Shown: piece by piece, positions 1-8,993 of the stretch
Layout of the letters: every line of letters starts with the position of its first letter
Numbering within the stretch: the first letter of the stretch is position 1
Source: Bacillus niameyensis
GTDB taxonomy: Bacteria; Bacillota; Bacilli; Bacillales; Bacillaceae_C
Direction of reading: 5' to 3'
DNA length: 64,000 bases
NCBI RefSeq assembly: GCF_001375535.1
Contig: NZ_LN831197.1
Span: forward strand, 621,718 to 685,717
Program-made: the position numbers and the translations under genes
The notes under the pieces: model-generated
The model's database searches: none
The model's input: the letters and a program-made list of their open reading frames with translations, nothing else
What the model was told of the DNA's origin: nothing

Positions 1-2
1 CC

Positions 3-1004
3 GCACTTGCCTCAGTATTGGCAGATAATGAACATACTGTTCATCTTTGGACTCGTAATGAAGAACAGAAAAACGAAATAAACTCTGAACACACAAACCA
101 AAAGTATCTACCTGGTACAAATTTATCGGAGAATATTATCGCTTACTCTTCACTTCAGCAGGCTCTTGAGGAGATTCGTACTGTTGTCATAGCTGTTCCT
201 ACGAAAGCAGTTAGGGAAGTTCTTAAAGATATAGTGAAGTTTCAAGAAAGTCCACTAACTTTTGTCCATGTTTCTAAAGGAATTGAGCCAGATACATTGC
301 TTCGAATTTCTGAAATGATTGAACAGGAGATACCCGAAAAACTTCTTGAGGATCTTGTTGTATTATCAGGTCCTAGTCATGCCGAAGAGGTTATTTTACG
401 ACATCCTACAACTGTAACAGTTTCTTCTAAAAATATAAAGGCGGCTGAAAGGATTCAGGACTTATTTATGAATCTTTACTTCCGAGTTTACACAAATCCC
501 GATATAATCGGTGTTGAAATCGGTGGGGCATTAAAAAACATTATTGCACTTGCTGCGGGGATTTCTGATGGGCTTGGGTTTGGTGATAATGCGAAAGCTG
601 CCTTAATAACAAGAGGACTCGCGGAAATATCTCGTTTGGGAACAAAAATGGGTGCAAATCCTTTAACTTTTTCCGGACTTACTGGCATTGGTGATCTGAT
701 TGTTACTTGTACAAGCGTCCATTCACGAAATTGGCGAGCAGGTAATATGCTAGGTAAAGGGCAGAAATTAGAGGATGTTTTGGAGAATATGGGAATGGTT
801 GTAGAAGGTGTTAGAACAACTAAAGCCGCTCATCAATTAGCACAAAAATACAACTGTAAAATGCCGATAACCGAAGCTCTTTATAAAACTTTATTCGAAG
901 GCATTCATGCAAAAGATGCTGTTGAAACCTTAATGGGCAGATTAAAAACAAATGAGATGGAAGATCTTGTCGATATTTTAAGCGAACAAATGGAGCAACG
1001 ATAG
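3..1004 (+). CDS. gpsA: Glycerol-3-phosphate dehydrogenase [NAD(P)+], 5' end cut by window
   Basis: Reduces dihydroxyacetone phosphate to sn-glycerol 3-phosphate, the backbone for phospholipids; cytosolic. The reading frame is open from base 3 (ALASVLADN...), so the true start and the N-terminal GxGxxG nucleotide-binding loop lie just before the window; the TTG at 18 is only an internal leucine codon. About a dozen residues are missing compared with the usual ~345. Visible family blocks include [16 protein letters not shown], the catalytic-lysine segment [12 protein letters not shown] and [14 protein letters not shown] strong terminator follows at 1093. In B. subtilis the same gene precedes yphE-yphF-spoIVA, as here. 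Confidence 0.96.
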   Translation, partial: ALASVLADNEHTVHLWTRNEEQKNEINSEHTNQKYLPGTNLSENIIAYSSLQQALEEIRTVVIAVPTKAVREVLKDIVKFQESPLTFVHVSKGIEPDTLLRISEMIEQEIPEKLLEDLVVLSGPSHAEEVILRHPTTVTVSSKNIKAAERIQDLFMNLYFRVYTNPDIIGVEIGGALKNIIALAAGISDGLGFGDNAKAALITRGLAEISRLGTKMGANPLTFSGLTGIGDLIVTCTSVHSRNWRAGNMLGKGQKLEDVLENMGMVVEGVRTTKAAHQLAQKYNCKMPITEALYKTLFEGIHAKDAVETLMGRLKTNEMEDLVDILSEQMEQR

Positions 1005-1092
1005 GCCATCGAGGATGCGATATCATTTTAAATGCATATAATGCTTTGAAGTAATAGCTTTAGCTTGTGGTGTGGGTATGGTTTATTGTCGA

Positions 1093-1132
1093 CCATAATG
1101 CAATGATTTTTATTGCATTATGGTTTTTTTCT
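1093..1132 (+). terminator. Rho-independent terminator after gpsA
   Basis: A perfect 12-bp stem (1093-1104 with 1112-1123), a 7-nt loop and a run of seven T. Confidence 0.9.
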
Positions 1133-1192
1133 TTAAAAACGACATTTTAAATTTTGATTTTCGAAAAACTGCAACTTTTCAAAGGGATTTTC

Positions 1193-1223
1193 TTGTAATT
1201 TGTCATTTGTTAGATGGTATAAT
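1193..1223 (+). promoter_or_regulatory. Candidate sigma-A-type promoter for yphE
   Basis: TTGTAA (1193-1198) and a perfect TATAAT (1218-1223) separated by 19 nt, longer than ideal. It sits 40 nt upstream of the yphE start. Confidence 0.5.
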
Positions 1224-1263
1224 ATCATTTAAATGAATTTGAGCATGCAATGGAGGAAAATAA

Positions 1264-1464
1264 ATGTCAGTTTCAATGCAAAAAATGTGGATATCTATAA
1301 TCGGCATGGGTTTATTCTTAGTTGCCATGTTTGCTATTTATATAACACGTTACAAACTTAAAAATAAATTTTTAAAGATTGTAACATCTATAGTAGCGTG
1401 GCTAAGTTTGATTGTAGGTGGAATAATCATGCTTTATATTGTGTTAGCAGGCCCCACCTATTGA
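1264..1464 (+). CDS. yphE: Small membrane protein, DUF2768 (YphE-like)
   Basis: A 66-residue protein with two hydrophobic helices (about residues 8-28 and 38-62) joined by a basic loop (RYKLKNKFLK), so probably a two-pass inner-membrane protein. Size, shape and position between gpsA and yphF match B. subtilis YphE, a DUF2768 protein of unknown function. The start follows a good ribosome site (ATGGAGG). yphF begins 20 nt after its stop, so the two are probably co-transcribed. The family is confined to spore formers as far as I know, but nothing here shows what it does. Confidence 0.8.
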   Translation: MSVSMQKMWISIIGMGLFLVAMFAIYITRYKLKNKFLKIVTSIVAWLSLIVGGIIMLYIVLAGPTY

Positions 1465-1484
1465 TTATGGGTTAGTTTGAAAGG

Positions 1485-2204
1485 ATGAAACGATTAGTGA
1501 AGATTAAATCAATTTTTTCGCTCTGCTTCGTAGTTGTTTTTCTACTTACTGGTTGTATGTATCCTCAGGAAAGAAAAGTAGAAAACCAAATTCCTTACGA
1601 AGAACAACTTGAGTCTGTGCAAAATGCTGTTAACCGCTTTCAAGAGGCACAAGGTGGGATTTTGCCTATTAAAACTCGGGATCAAGACACACCGATATAC
1701 ATAAAATATCCAATTGACTTTTCAAGCTTAGTCCCTGGATACTTAGCTTCAGCTCCGGGAAACTCTTTTGAAAATGGAGGTATTTTCCAATACGTACTTA
1801 TTGATGTTGAGGAGAATCCTACTGTAAAACTAGTTGATCTACGTATTGCTGAAAAAATAAGGGAGATAAAAATAAGAATACGTTCCCAAGGTTACCCGCC
1901 TTTTAAAGGATCGATTGCTGACAATGTCTTCGAATTGGATTTTTCAAAGCTTGGATATAAAAGTGAGCCTTATATCACATCACCGTATACACATAATAAG
2001 TTGTACTTTATCATAGATGGTAAAGGTGAGATCTATGTGGACTATATTAGTGATTTATATCTTAAACTAAAAGAGAGCAAGCATTCATTTAAACAAGGAG
2101 AAAATATAATTAGTATTCTTGAAGAAAATTCTCCGATCGTTCCTGCTTATTCTATGCCTTATACGATCGATGAAAACAATGAACCGATTTATATGAATAA
2201 TTAG
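1485..2204 (+). CDS. yphF: Putative lipoprotein YphF
   Basis: A 239-residue protein with a type II signal peptide: basic N-terminus, hydrophobic stretch and lipobox LLTGC, giving a lipid-anchored cysteine at about residue 24. The mature part has no motif I can assign. Position (yphE-yphF-spoIVA) and the lipobox support YphF, whose B. subtilis counterpart is uncharacterised. It is expected on the outer face of the membrane. A terminator follows immediately, so it does not read into spoIVA from the same transcript. Confidence 0.8.
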   Translation: MKRLVKIKSIFSLCFVVVFLLTGCMYPQERKVENQIPYEEQLESVQNAVNRFQEAQGGILPIKTRDQDTPIYIKYPIDFSSLVPGYLASAPGNSFENGGIFQYVLIDVEENPTVKLVDLRIAEKIREIKIRIRSQGYPPFKGSIADNVFELDFSKLGYKSEPYITSPYTHNKLYFIIDGKGEIYVDYISDLYLKLKESKHSFKQGENIISILEENSPIVPAYSMPYTIDENNEPIYMNN

Positions 2205-2208
2205 GAAT

Positions 2209-2250
2209 AATCCTTCTTTCGCTCAATATAATGTGGAAGAAGGATTTTTA
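2209..2250 (+). terminator. Terminator after yphF
   Basis: A 10-bp stem (2209-2218 with 2237-2246) followed by TTTA; T-tract short. Confidence 0.7.
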
Positions 2251-2337
2251 ATTTGTATTTTATTATCGTCTATTAGAATCGGACAGACTCGAATTCTTTA
2301 GTTTGTCCCTTGGAACCTAATGATAGGAGGGAACCTC

Positions 2338-3816
2338 TTGGAAAAGGTGGATATTTTTAAAGACATTGCTGAAAGAACGGGCGGAGATATTTATTTGGGA
2401 GTAGTTGGAGCCGTTCGTACTGGTAAATCCACATTTATCAAAAAGTTTATGGAACTTGCTGTCTTGCCCCATATTAAAAACGAGGCAGACCGGATGCGGG
2501 CTCAAGATGAACTACCTCAGAGTGCTGCAGGACGGACCATTATGACAACTGAGCCAAAATTTGTACCTAACCAAGCAGTGACTGTTCAAGTTGAAGAGGG
2601 CCTGGAGGTCAATGTAAGGTTGGTTGATTGTGTAGGCTATACAGTGCCTGGAGCAAAAGGATACGAAGATGAAAACGGACCAAGAATGATTCACACACCT
2701 TGGTACGAAGAACCAATCTCATTCCACGAAGCAGCTGAAATAGGAACAAGAAAGGTTATTCAAGAGCATTCTGTTTTAGGCGTTGTTATTACGACAGATG
2801 GAACAATTGGTGAAATTCCTCGTTCCGATTATATTGAAGCTGAAGAACGTGTCATTGACGAATTAAAAGAAGTTGGTAAACCTTTTATTATGGTTATTAA
2901 CTCTTCGAGGCCACATCATGCTGATACAGAAGCATTACGTAAAGAGCTTGAAGGAAAATATGACATCCCAGTCCTTGCTATGTCTGTGGAAAGTATGAGA
3001 GAAACAGATGTTATGAGTGTACTTCGAGAAGCTTTATATGAATTCCCCGTTCTTGAAGTCAACGTTAATTTACCTAGTTGGGTGATGGTCCTTCGAGATG
3101 AGCATTGGCTACGTACAAATTATCAAGAAGCTGTGAAAGAAACGGTGAAAGATATTAAACGTCTGCGTGACGTTGACAGGGTAGTTCAACAATTCTATGA
3201 ATATGATTTTATTGATAATGCGGGACTTGCAGGAGTTGATATGGGGCAAGGTGTAGCAGAGATAGATTTGTTTGCTCCAGATGAACTTTATGACAATGTT
3301 TTAAAAGAAATTGTTGGAGTTGAGGTGCGGGGGAAAGATCATTTACTAGAGTTAATGCAGGATTTTGCAGACGCTAAGAGAGAATATGATCAAGTTTCTG
3401 ATGCCTTAACGATGGTTAAGCAAACCGGATATGGTATTGCTGCCCCAACATTATCTGATATGAGTTTAGATGAACCAGAAATAATTAGACAGGGATCAAG
3501 ATTTGGCGTTCGATTAAAGGCTGTGGCACCTTCTATTCATATGATCAAGGTAGATGTAGAGTCTGAATTTTCTCCGATTATAGGAACCGAAAAACAAAGC
3601 GAAGAGCTTGTACGATATTTAATGCAAGATTTTGAGGATGACCCATTATCAATTTGGAATTCCGATATTTTTGGTAGAAGTCTAAGTTCTTTAGTTAGGG
3701 AAGGTATTCAAGGTAAAATTGCTATGATGCCTGAAAATGCCCGATATAAATTAAAAGAAACTCTTGAAAGAATCATCAATGAAGGATCTGGCGGCTTAAT
3801 AGCCATAATATTATAA
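2338..3816 (+). CDS. spoIVA: Stage IV sporulation protein A, spore-coat morphogenetic ATPase
   Basis: SpoIVA polymerises on the forespore surface using ATP and forms the base on which the coat is built. The N-terminal P-loop GAVRTGKST is at about residues 24-32, and the C-terminus ends LIAIIL, as in B. subtilis. I chose the TTG at 2338, not the in-frame ATG at 2320, because AGGAGGG (2323-2329) is spaced for the TTG and would overlap the ATG. This gives 492 residues, the length of the B. subtilis protein, beginning MEKVDIFKDIAERTGGD. It stands alone between terminators, as expected of a mother-cell gene; I could not place a convincing sigma-E promoter. Confidence 0.97.
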   Translation: MEKVDIFKDIAERTGGDIYLGVVGAVRTGKSTFIKKFMELAVLPHIKNEADRMRAQDELPQSAAGRTIMTTEPKFVPNQAVTVQVEEGLEVNVRLVDCVGYTVPGAKGYEDENGPRMIHTPWYEEPISFHEAAEIGTRKVIQEHSVLGVVITTDGTIGEIPRSDYIEAEERVIDELKEVGKPFIMVINSSRPHHADTEALRKELEGKYDIPVLAMSVESMRETDVMSVLREALYEFPVLEVNVNLPSWVMVLRDEHWLRTNYQEAVKETVKDIKRLRDVDRVVQQFYEYDFIDNAGLAGVDMGQGVAEIDLFAPDELYDNVLKEIVGVEVRGKDHLLELMQDFADAKREYDQVSDALTMVKQTGYGIAAPTLSDMSLDEPEIIRQGSRFGVRLKAVAPSIHMIKVDVESEFSPIIGTEKQSEELVRYLMQDFEDDPLSIWNSDIFGRSLSSLVREGIQGKIAMMPENARYKLKETLERIINEGSGGLIAIIL

Positions 3817-3827
3817 GATTTAACCGT

Positions 3828-3870
3828 AAAGGATGCTGAATTGACGAAATTCGGCATCCTTTCCATTTTT
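3828..3870 (+). terminator. Terminator after spoIVA
   Basis: A 15-bp stem with one G-U pair (3828-3842 with 3848-3862), a 5-nt loop and a T-rich tail. Confidence 0.88.
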
Positions 3871-3959
3871 CTCCTTAATAATTCTTGCTAAGATAAAATT
3901 AATATGTTAATCTTTTAAGCAGAATTGCTGATTTATCCCTTACACATCAGTGATTTACA

Positions 3960-3989
3960 GGATTTCTTTCAATGTATGTTTAGAAATCC
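3960..3989. repeat. Inverted repeat upstream of hbs
   Basis: GGATTTCT (3960-3967) is matched perfectly by AGAAATCC (3982-3989) across 14 nt. It lies 73 nt before the hbs start, in the likely promoter region. It could be an operator or only a chance hairpin. Confidence 0.4.
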
Positions 3990-4061
3990 TAAATTTTGTT
4001 CACAAATGTAATAGCACAGTTGCGGAACAAGATCTCTCTATTTTCGGAGGAGGTGAATGGT

Positions 4062-4334
4062 ATGAACAAAACTGAACTTATTAATTCTGTTGCTGAAGCG
4101 GCTGAGCTTTCCAAAAAAGATGCAACTAAAGCAGTTGATGCTGTATTTCAAGCTATTCAAGATACACTAGCGAATGGTGATAAAGTAGCTTTGATTGGTT
4201 TTGGAAACTTTGAAGTGCGTGAACGTGCTGCTCGTAAAGGACGCAATCCACAAACGGGTGAAGAAATAGAAATTGCGGCAAGCAAAGTTCCGGCATTCAA
4301 ACCAGGAAAAGCGCTTAAAGACGCTGTCAAATAA
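4062..4334 (+). CDS. hbs: HU-family nucleoid protein HBsu
   Basis: A 90-residue DNA-binding and bending protein that compacts the nucleoid. The frame is open further upstream, but the ATG at 4062 has a strong GGAGGAGGTG ribosome site and gives the family start [12 protein letters not shown]. The HU signature [18 protein letters not shown] covers about residues 46-63, including the DNA-contacting beta arm. B. subtilis HBsu has 92 residues. It is a single-gene unit between terminators, in the same place as in B. subtilis, except that folE does not follow. Confidence 0.97.
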   Translation: MNKTELINSVAEAAELSKKDATKAVDAVFQAIQDTLANGDKVALIGFGNFEVRERAARKGRNPQTGEEIEIAASKVPAFKPGKALKDAVK

Positions 4335-4360
4335 TTACATACATTCATTTGAAAGTATGG

Positions 4361-4396
4361 AAAAGGAACTGTCTATTAGACAGTTCCTTTTTATTT
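4361..4396 (+). terminator. Terminator after hbs
   Basis: A 13-bp stem (4361-4373 with 4379-4391) with a small loop and a T tail. Confidence 0.9.
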
Positions 4397-4514
4397 AAAA
4401 TTCAAATTATGTTACTATAAACAGATAAGAATTCTATACATCATCAGTCTAGTATGTTGATTAGTTATCAAGAAAAGTTTTTCGTCAATCATCTAAATGA
4501 ATGAGGGGAAAATA

Positions 4515-4748
4515 ATGAATAATGGGAATACACAATCTGACTTTATTATTATTAAGGCACAGCAAGATGGAGTGAACGTGATTGGTTTAACAAGAGGATC
4601 AGATACAAGATTTCACCATTCAGAAAAACTTGATGAAGGAGAGGTCATGATTGCACAGTTTACAGAACATACTTCTGCTATTAAAGTTAGAGGTAACGCT
4701 AAGATCATGACCTCTTTTGGTGAGATTGAAAGCGAAAAAACAAAATGA
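4515..4748 (+). CDS. mtrB: trp RNA-binding attenuation protein (TRAP)
   Basis: A 77-residue subunit of the 11-mer ring that binds tryptophan and wraps (G/U)AG-repeat RNA to turn down trp genes. Family blocks are intact: [22 protein letters not shown], here read as two overlapping motifs, then [14 protein letters not shown] chose the ATG at 4515, not 4497, because GAGGGG precedes it at proper spacing. In B. subtilis mtrB is the second gene of an operon with folE (mtrA); here no folE precedes it and the gene follows the hbs terminator. No trp gene is visible in the window, so its targets must be elsewhere. Confidence 0.95.
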   Translation: MNNGNTQSDFIIIKAQQDGVNVIGLTRGSDTRFHHSEKLDEGEVMIAQFTEHTSAIKVRGNAKIMTSFGEIESEKTK

Positions 4749-5071
4749 CCTGGTACATGGGGATAACACTAACAAATAGGACGCCGAATATATTTGCTAG
4801 ATGCAATAATTAACAACTAGCACATTTTTAGGCTTTTCCTACGTAGGTCACTAATTGACCCTAATTCTACTAGTTACAGGCGTATAATGTTTGATCTTTT
4901 ACTTAAAAGACTTAGTCTCTCCCTAGATTTGAAACATTAGTTAATAGCTACTGAGCAACCTCTTTGCGTTTTCTTATCATCAATCACTATTATGTAAAAC
5001 ATTGTGTTATAATAAATTTTGTGCGTACAGCACCGATTTCATTAATTGTGAAAGAAATGAGGATTTCTGTT
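4749..5071. other. 323-nt intergenic region mtrB-hepS with inverted repeats
   Basis: I see no gene here. It contains TGCTAG/CTAGCA (4795-4800 and 4817-4822) followed by CATTTTTA, a weak candidate mtrB terminator; a 10-bp palindrome CCTACGTAGG (4838-4847); and GGTCA-N5-TGACC (4846-4860) overlapping it. The hepS promoter candidate lies at 5005-5013. Confidence 0.5.
5005..5013 (+). promoter_or_regulatory. Candidate extended -10 promoter for the hepS operon
   Basis: TGTTATAAT gives a TGn extension plus a perfect TATAAT. The -35 region 17 nt upstream is poor (CACTAT). It lies 59 nt upstream of the hepS start. Confidence 0.55.
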
Positions 5072-5827
5072 ATGGCGGTTTGTATATATGAGCAACAACT
5101 AGATTATCTGAAAAATATATTAAAAAAAAGCAGTTTTCACCCGTATTTTAGTCAATATCTAAAACCGCCAGTTATTGATGAAGATAGAATACTGCTTTTA
5201 GCCTATACACTTCACGATGCCAGTCTGCCAAAGGATGAATATGAAACATATATTTCGGCTGCTATGCTCGCTCATTTTGCATTGGATATGCATGAAAGTG
5301 TAACGATGAGTGATACGACGTTAAAAGAAAAACAGCTCGGGATTTTGGCGGGTGACTATTATAGTGGGCAGTATTACAAATTGCTAGCCGGTTACAAAAA
5401 TATTGAACTAATTAAAGTACTTGCAGAAGCAATAAAGTCAATAAATGAGCAGAAAATCTATCTATATGAGAATAAAGAAAAAAATATTGATTCCTTCATG
5501 AGTAGTGTTAAAGAGGTAGAGGCCTCTCTTTTAGCAAATTTCAGTCTATTTTTTACTCAATCATCGCTATACAGTGAATTTATAGAGGAATTTTTGTTTG
5601 TAAAAAAACTTGTCTTTGAAATGGAGAATTTGCTCATAGGGAAGCAAACTATTTTTACACATAACATTCGACAATGTACCTCATTGGAAAACTCCGAACT
5701 TTACGATGAGTGTCATAAATATTTGAATCAATCAAAAACAAAGCTTGATGAAATGATGATGTCCTTATCTTCCTTGCCTTCAATCGTCAAGGTGCGTTTG
5801 AATAACCTGACCAATCATTTTAAATAA
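5072..5827 (+). CDS. hepS: Heptaprenyl diphosphate synthase component I
   Basis: The small subunit of the two-part enzyme that makes the C35 side chain of menaquinone-7; it controls chain length while HepT carries the catalytic aspartates. The ATG at 5072 is preceded by a GAGG ribosome site and gives 251 residues, the length of B. subtilis HepS, although the frame stays open for 36 codons upstream. The segments [15 protein letters not shown] and [17 protein letters not shown] match the family. It heads the operon hepS-menG-hepT; menG begins 32 nt later. Sequence conservation in HepS is low, so the operon context carries weight. Confidence 0.93.
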   Translation: MAVCIYEQQLDYLKNILKKSSFHPYFSQYLKPPVIDEDRILLLAYTLHDASLPKDEYETYISAAMLAHFALDMHESVTMSDTTLKEKQLGILAGDYYSGQYYKLLAGYKNIELIKVLAEAIKSINEQKIYLYENKEKNIDSFMSSVKEVEASLLANFSLFFTQSSLYSEFIEEFLFVKKLVFEMENLLIGKQTIFTHNIRQCTSLENSELYDECHKYLNQSKTKLDEMMMSLSSLPSIVKVRLNNLTNHFK

Positions 5828-5859
5828 ATGTCAAGCTGATAGGTGGAGGAATTGTAAAT

Positions 5860-6564
5860 ATGCAATCCAAAGAAGAACGAGTTCATGGAGTATTTGAAAA
5901 TATATATCAAAACTATGATAAAATGAATTCCATTATTAGTTTCCAACAACATAAAAAGTGGCGTAGAGAAACAATGAAAAAAATGGATGTTCGACTAGGA
6001 CAAAGTGCTTTAGACCTTTGTTGTGGGACTGGCGACTGGACAATTTCTCTAGCTCAAACTGTTGGAGAGACTGGGCGCGTGGTTGGCCTTGATTTTAGCC
6101 AAAACATGTTAAAAGTCGCCAAAGAAAAAATAGCACAAGAACAATTGTCAAATGTTGAGCTTATTCAAGGAAATGCAATGGAATTACCTTTTGAAGATGA
6201 TCAATTTGACTATGTAACGATTGGATTTGGGTTACGTAATGTACCTGATTATTTACAAGTTTTAAAAGAAATGCAGCGTGTTTTGAAACCAGGTGGAATG
6301 GCGGTCTGTCTTGAAACTTCGCAGCCAGTTATTCCAATATACCGAGAGCTTTATTATTTTTATTTCCGCTATATGATGCCACTTATGGGGAAGTATTTTG
6401 CTAAGAGCTTCAAGGAATATTCATGGCTTCAAGAATCTGCCCGAGATTTTCCGGGAATGGAAAAGTTAGCCCAAATGTTTTGGCAAGTAGGATTTGTGAA
6501 CGTTATATACAAACCCTTTAGTGGTGGAGTCGCAGCAGCACATATTGGAATTAAAGAGAAATAA
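5860..6564 (+). CDS. menG: Demethylmenaquinone methyltransferase
   Basis: Transfers a methyl group from S-adenosylmethionine to demethylmenaquinone, the last step of menaquinone synthesis. Rossmann-type methyltransferase of 234 residues: the SAM-binding block [12 protein letters not shown] (about residues 50-61), then the UbiE/MenG signatures [18 protein letters not shown] near the N-terminus and [12 protein letters not shown] at about 124. A GGTGGAGGA ribosome site precedes the ATG. It sits between the two subunits of the prenyl synthase, the normal Bacillus arrangement. Confidence 0.96.
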   Translation: MQSKEERVHGVFENIYQNYDKMNSIISFQQHKKWRRETMKKMDVRLGQSALDLCCGTGDWTISLAQTVGETGRVVGLDFSQNMLKVAKEKIAQEQLSNVELIQGNAMELPFEDDQFDYVTIGFGLRNVPDYLQVLKEMQRVLKPGGMAVCLETSQPVIPIYRELYYFYFRYMMPLMGKYFAKSFKEYSWLQESARDFPGMEKLAQMFWQVGFVNVIYKPFSGGVAAAHIGIKEK

Positions 6565-6580
6565 AGTCTAGGTGGAAAAA

Positions 6581-7543
6581 ATGAAACTTAATCTACGAAA
6601 TTCACCCTTAAAAGCTGATTTAGAATTAATTGAAAGAGAACTTGAAAAATCCATTCAGTCAGAGATGGGATTGCTGCAAGAAGCTTCAATTCAACTCCTA
6701 AAAGCTGGCGGAAAGAGAATCCGGCCTGCTTTTGTGCTTGTTTGTGCAAAGTTCGGTACATATGATATCCATTTTATAAAAAATACGGCTATTGCTTTGG
6801 AGCTTATCCATATGGCTTCGCTTGTCCATGATGACGTAATTGATAATGCTGACTTAAGAAGAGGTAAACCAACGATCAATTATAAATGGGATGACCGGAT
6901 TGCTATGTATACAGGCGATTACATTTTAGCAAGATCTTTAGATTATATGACAAACATCCAAACTCCAGTTGCTCATCGTATTCTTGCAAAAGCAATTATC
7001 GAAGTTTGTCAGGGGGAAATAGAGCAAATTAAAGATAAATATCGTTTTGACCAAAATTTAAGAAATTATTTAAGAAGAATTAAAAGAAAAACGGCTTTAT
7101 TAATTGCTGTAAGTTGTGAACTTGGAGCTGTTTCCGCTGGTGTAGATGAAAAGATATACCGTAAGTTGTACAGATTTGGTTACTATATTGGAATGTCCTA
7201 TCAAATTACAGATGATATTTTAGATTTCACCGGTACGGAAGAATCGCTTGGTAAACCTGCAGGAGAAGATTTACGTCAAGGTAACATTACATTGCCTGCT
7301 TTATTTGCGATGAAGGACCAACACCTTAAATCAAAAATTATTGAAGTAGATGAACGGACTAGTAAGGAAGACATGCAGAAACTTATTTCAGCAATTACGC
7401 AATCAGGTGCCATAGAAAGATCCTACAAATTAAGTCAAAAGTATTTGGATAAAGCCACTTCCATTCTAACTGAATTGCCTTCTATACCTGCAAGAAAAAT
7501 GTTGCAAGATATCGCAAAGTATATTGGAAAGAGAAAATATTAA
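6581..7543 (+). CDS. hepT: Heptaprenyl diphosphate synthase component II
   Basis: The catalytic subunit of heptaprenyl diphosphate synthase; condenses isopentenyl diphosphate onto allylic diphosphates with HepS. Both aspartate-rich motifs are present, HDDVID at about residue 83 and ITDDILDF at about 210, as is GGKRIRP near residue 45. I chose the ATG at 6581 because the GTG at 6572 lies within the ribosome site AGGTGG. Length 320. The last gene of hepS-menG-hepT. Confidence 0.96.
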   Translation: MKLNLRNSPLKADLELIERELEKSIQSEMGLLQEASIQLLKAGGKRIRPAFVLVCAKFGTYDIHFIKNTAIALELIHMASLVHDDVIDNADLRRGKPTINYKWDDRIAMYTGDYILARSLDYMTNIQTPVAHRILAKAIIEVCQGEIEQIKDKYRFDQNLRNYLRRIKRKTALLIAVSCELGAVSAGVDEKIYRKLYRFGYYIGMSYQITDDILDFTGTEESLGKPAGEDLRQGNITLPALFAMKDQHLKSKIIEVDERTSKEDMQKLISAITQSGAIERSYKLSQKYLDKATSILTELPSIPARKMLQDIAKYIGKRKY

Positions 7544-7576
7544 ATTCTAAAAAAAGAGAGTATTACATATACATAT

Positions 7577-7605
7577 TTGCCATAATTTAGAAACAATGCT
7601 ATTAT
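7577..7605 (+). promoter_or_regulatory. Candidate sigma-A promoter for ndk
   Basis: TTGCCA (7577-7582), a 17-nt spacer and TATTAT (7600-7605), 50 nt before the ndk start. Confidence 0.65.
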
Positions 7606-7655
7606 TTTCATGTATTTAACATGTTAATCTGATATATTTTGCAGGAGTGTGGGGA

Positions 7656-8102
7656 ATGGAAAAGACTTTTCTAATGGTGAAGCCCGATGGTGTACAAAGA
7701 GGTCTAGTTGGTGATATTGTCTCCCGTTTTGAAAAAAAGGGTTTCCAACTAGTCGGAGCAAAATTGATGGCGATTTCAAAGGAAAAAGCAGAAGAACATT
7801 ACGGAGAACACAAAGATCGTCCTTTTTTTGGTGAACTTGTTGAATTTATTACATCCAGCCCTGTGTTTGCTATGGTATGGCAAGGAGAAAATGTAATACA
7901 TACTGCAAGACAAATGATGGGAACAACAAATCCCGCAGAGGCCAACCCTGGAACGATTCGTGGGGATTACGGATTAAATGTGGGGAAAAATATCATTCAC
8001 GGATCAGATTCCGCACAAAGTGCTGAAAGAGAAATTAAACTTTTCTTTCAAGAAGAAGAACTTGTTGAATATTCCAAGTTGATCAATAATTGGATATATT
8101 GA
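7656..8102 (+). CDS. ndk: Nucleoside diphosphate kinase
   Basis: Moves the gamma-phosphate from ATP to nucleoside diphosphates through a phosphohistidine. The active-site block NIIHGSDS puts the histidine near residue 115, and the start reads [15 protein letters not shown]. The ATG at 7656 follows GGAGTGTGGGG; the GTG at 7647 is part of that site. It has 148 residues, normal for Bacillus. It has its own candidate promoter and a terminator at 8112. Confidence 0.97.
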   Translation: MEKTFLMVKPDGVQRGLVGDIVSRFEKKGFQLVGAKLMAISKEKAEEHYGEHKDRPFFGELVEFITSSPVFAMVWQGENVIHTARQMMGTTNPAEANPGTIRGDYGLNVGKNIIHGSDSAQSAEREIKLFFQEEELVEYSKLINNWIY

Positions 8103-8111
8103 TACAACAAT

Positions 8112-8139
8112 GCCGCCTGCATAGAACAGGTGGCTTTTT
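8112..8139 (+). terminator. Terminator after ndk
   Basis: An 8-bp stem with one G-U pair (8112-8119 with 8127-8134) and five T. Confidence 0.8.
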
Positions 8140-8180
8140 GGTTACAATGCCGAAATTATTCAATCGTTAGGAGTATTAAG

Positions 8181-8957
8181 ATGAGTGCCGATTATTTGCA
8201 ATTTGTTAATCTACTTAAGCAAAAAACAGGGATTGATTTGTCATTATATAAAGAAGCACAGATGAAGAGAAGACTAACTTCTCTATATCAAAAAAGAGGG
8301 TTTCAATCTTTCCTCGAGTATTTTTCAGTTATAAAGGATGACAAGGCTTTATTAGACGAGTTTTTAGATAAAATGACGATTAATGTAACTGAGTTTTATC
8401 GAAATAAAAGCAGATGGGAAGTATTGGAAAATAAAATTGTACCTCGCCTTTTATCGGAAAATCAAACATTGAAGACATGGAGTGCAGCTTCTTCTACAGG
8501 AGAGGAACCCTATACCATCGCAATGATCTTATCTCAGTTTATTCCTCTTAATCAAATTTCCATCCTAGCAACTGATATAGATGAAAAAGCCCTCGAAACA
8601 GCAAGACGCGGTCTTTATACAGAACGCTCCTTTGCAGAGATGCCAAGTGAGATGATTACTAAGTTTTTTCAAAAAGATGGATCTGTTTACAGTATAAATA
8701 AAGAACTTCAAAAAACAGTTGAATTTCGAAAACAAAACTTACTTTTAGACCCGTTTAGATCAGGGTTTCATCTAATCGTTTGTCGCAATGTATTAATTTA
8801 CTTTACTGAAGAGGCTAAAGAGCAATTATATAAAAAGTTTTCCCAAGCATTGGCACCGGGCGGAGTTCTATTTGTAGGCAGTACGGAACAAATTTTCAAT
8901 CCCCATCAATATGATTTAGAAGTTGAAGATACTTTCTTTTATCGAAAAAAGAGATGA
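8181..8957 (+). CDS. cheR: Chemotaxis protein methyltransferase CheR
   Basis: Methylates glutamates on chemoreceptors using SAM, balancing the CheB esterase during adaptation. The N-terminal all-alpha domain covers about residues 1-70; the SAM-binding motif WSAASSTGEEPYTIAM is at about residues 98-113, and NVTEFYR and CRNVLIYF are further family blocks. The ATG at 8181 (MSADYLQF) with AGGAG at 8169 gives 258 residues; upstream open frame runs into the ndk terminator. As in B. subtilis it is a lone chemotaxis gene between ndk and aro genes. Confidence 0.95.
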   Translation: MSADYLQFVNLLKQKTGIDLSLYKEAQMKRRLTSLYQKRGFQSFLEYFSVIKDDKALLDEFLDKMTINVTEFYRNKSRWEVLENKIVPRLLSENQTLKTWSAASSTGEEPYTIAMILSQFIPLNQISILATDIDEKALETARRGLYTERSFAEMPSEMITKFFQKDGSVYSINKELQKTVEFRKQNLLLDPFRSGFHLIVCRNVLIYFTEEAKEQLYKKFSQALAPGGVLFVGSTEQIFNPHQYDLEVEDTFFYRKKR

Positions 8958-8993
8958 TAGTTAATGAGGAGAAAACTGAAAGAGGGGAAAAAT

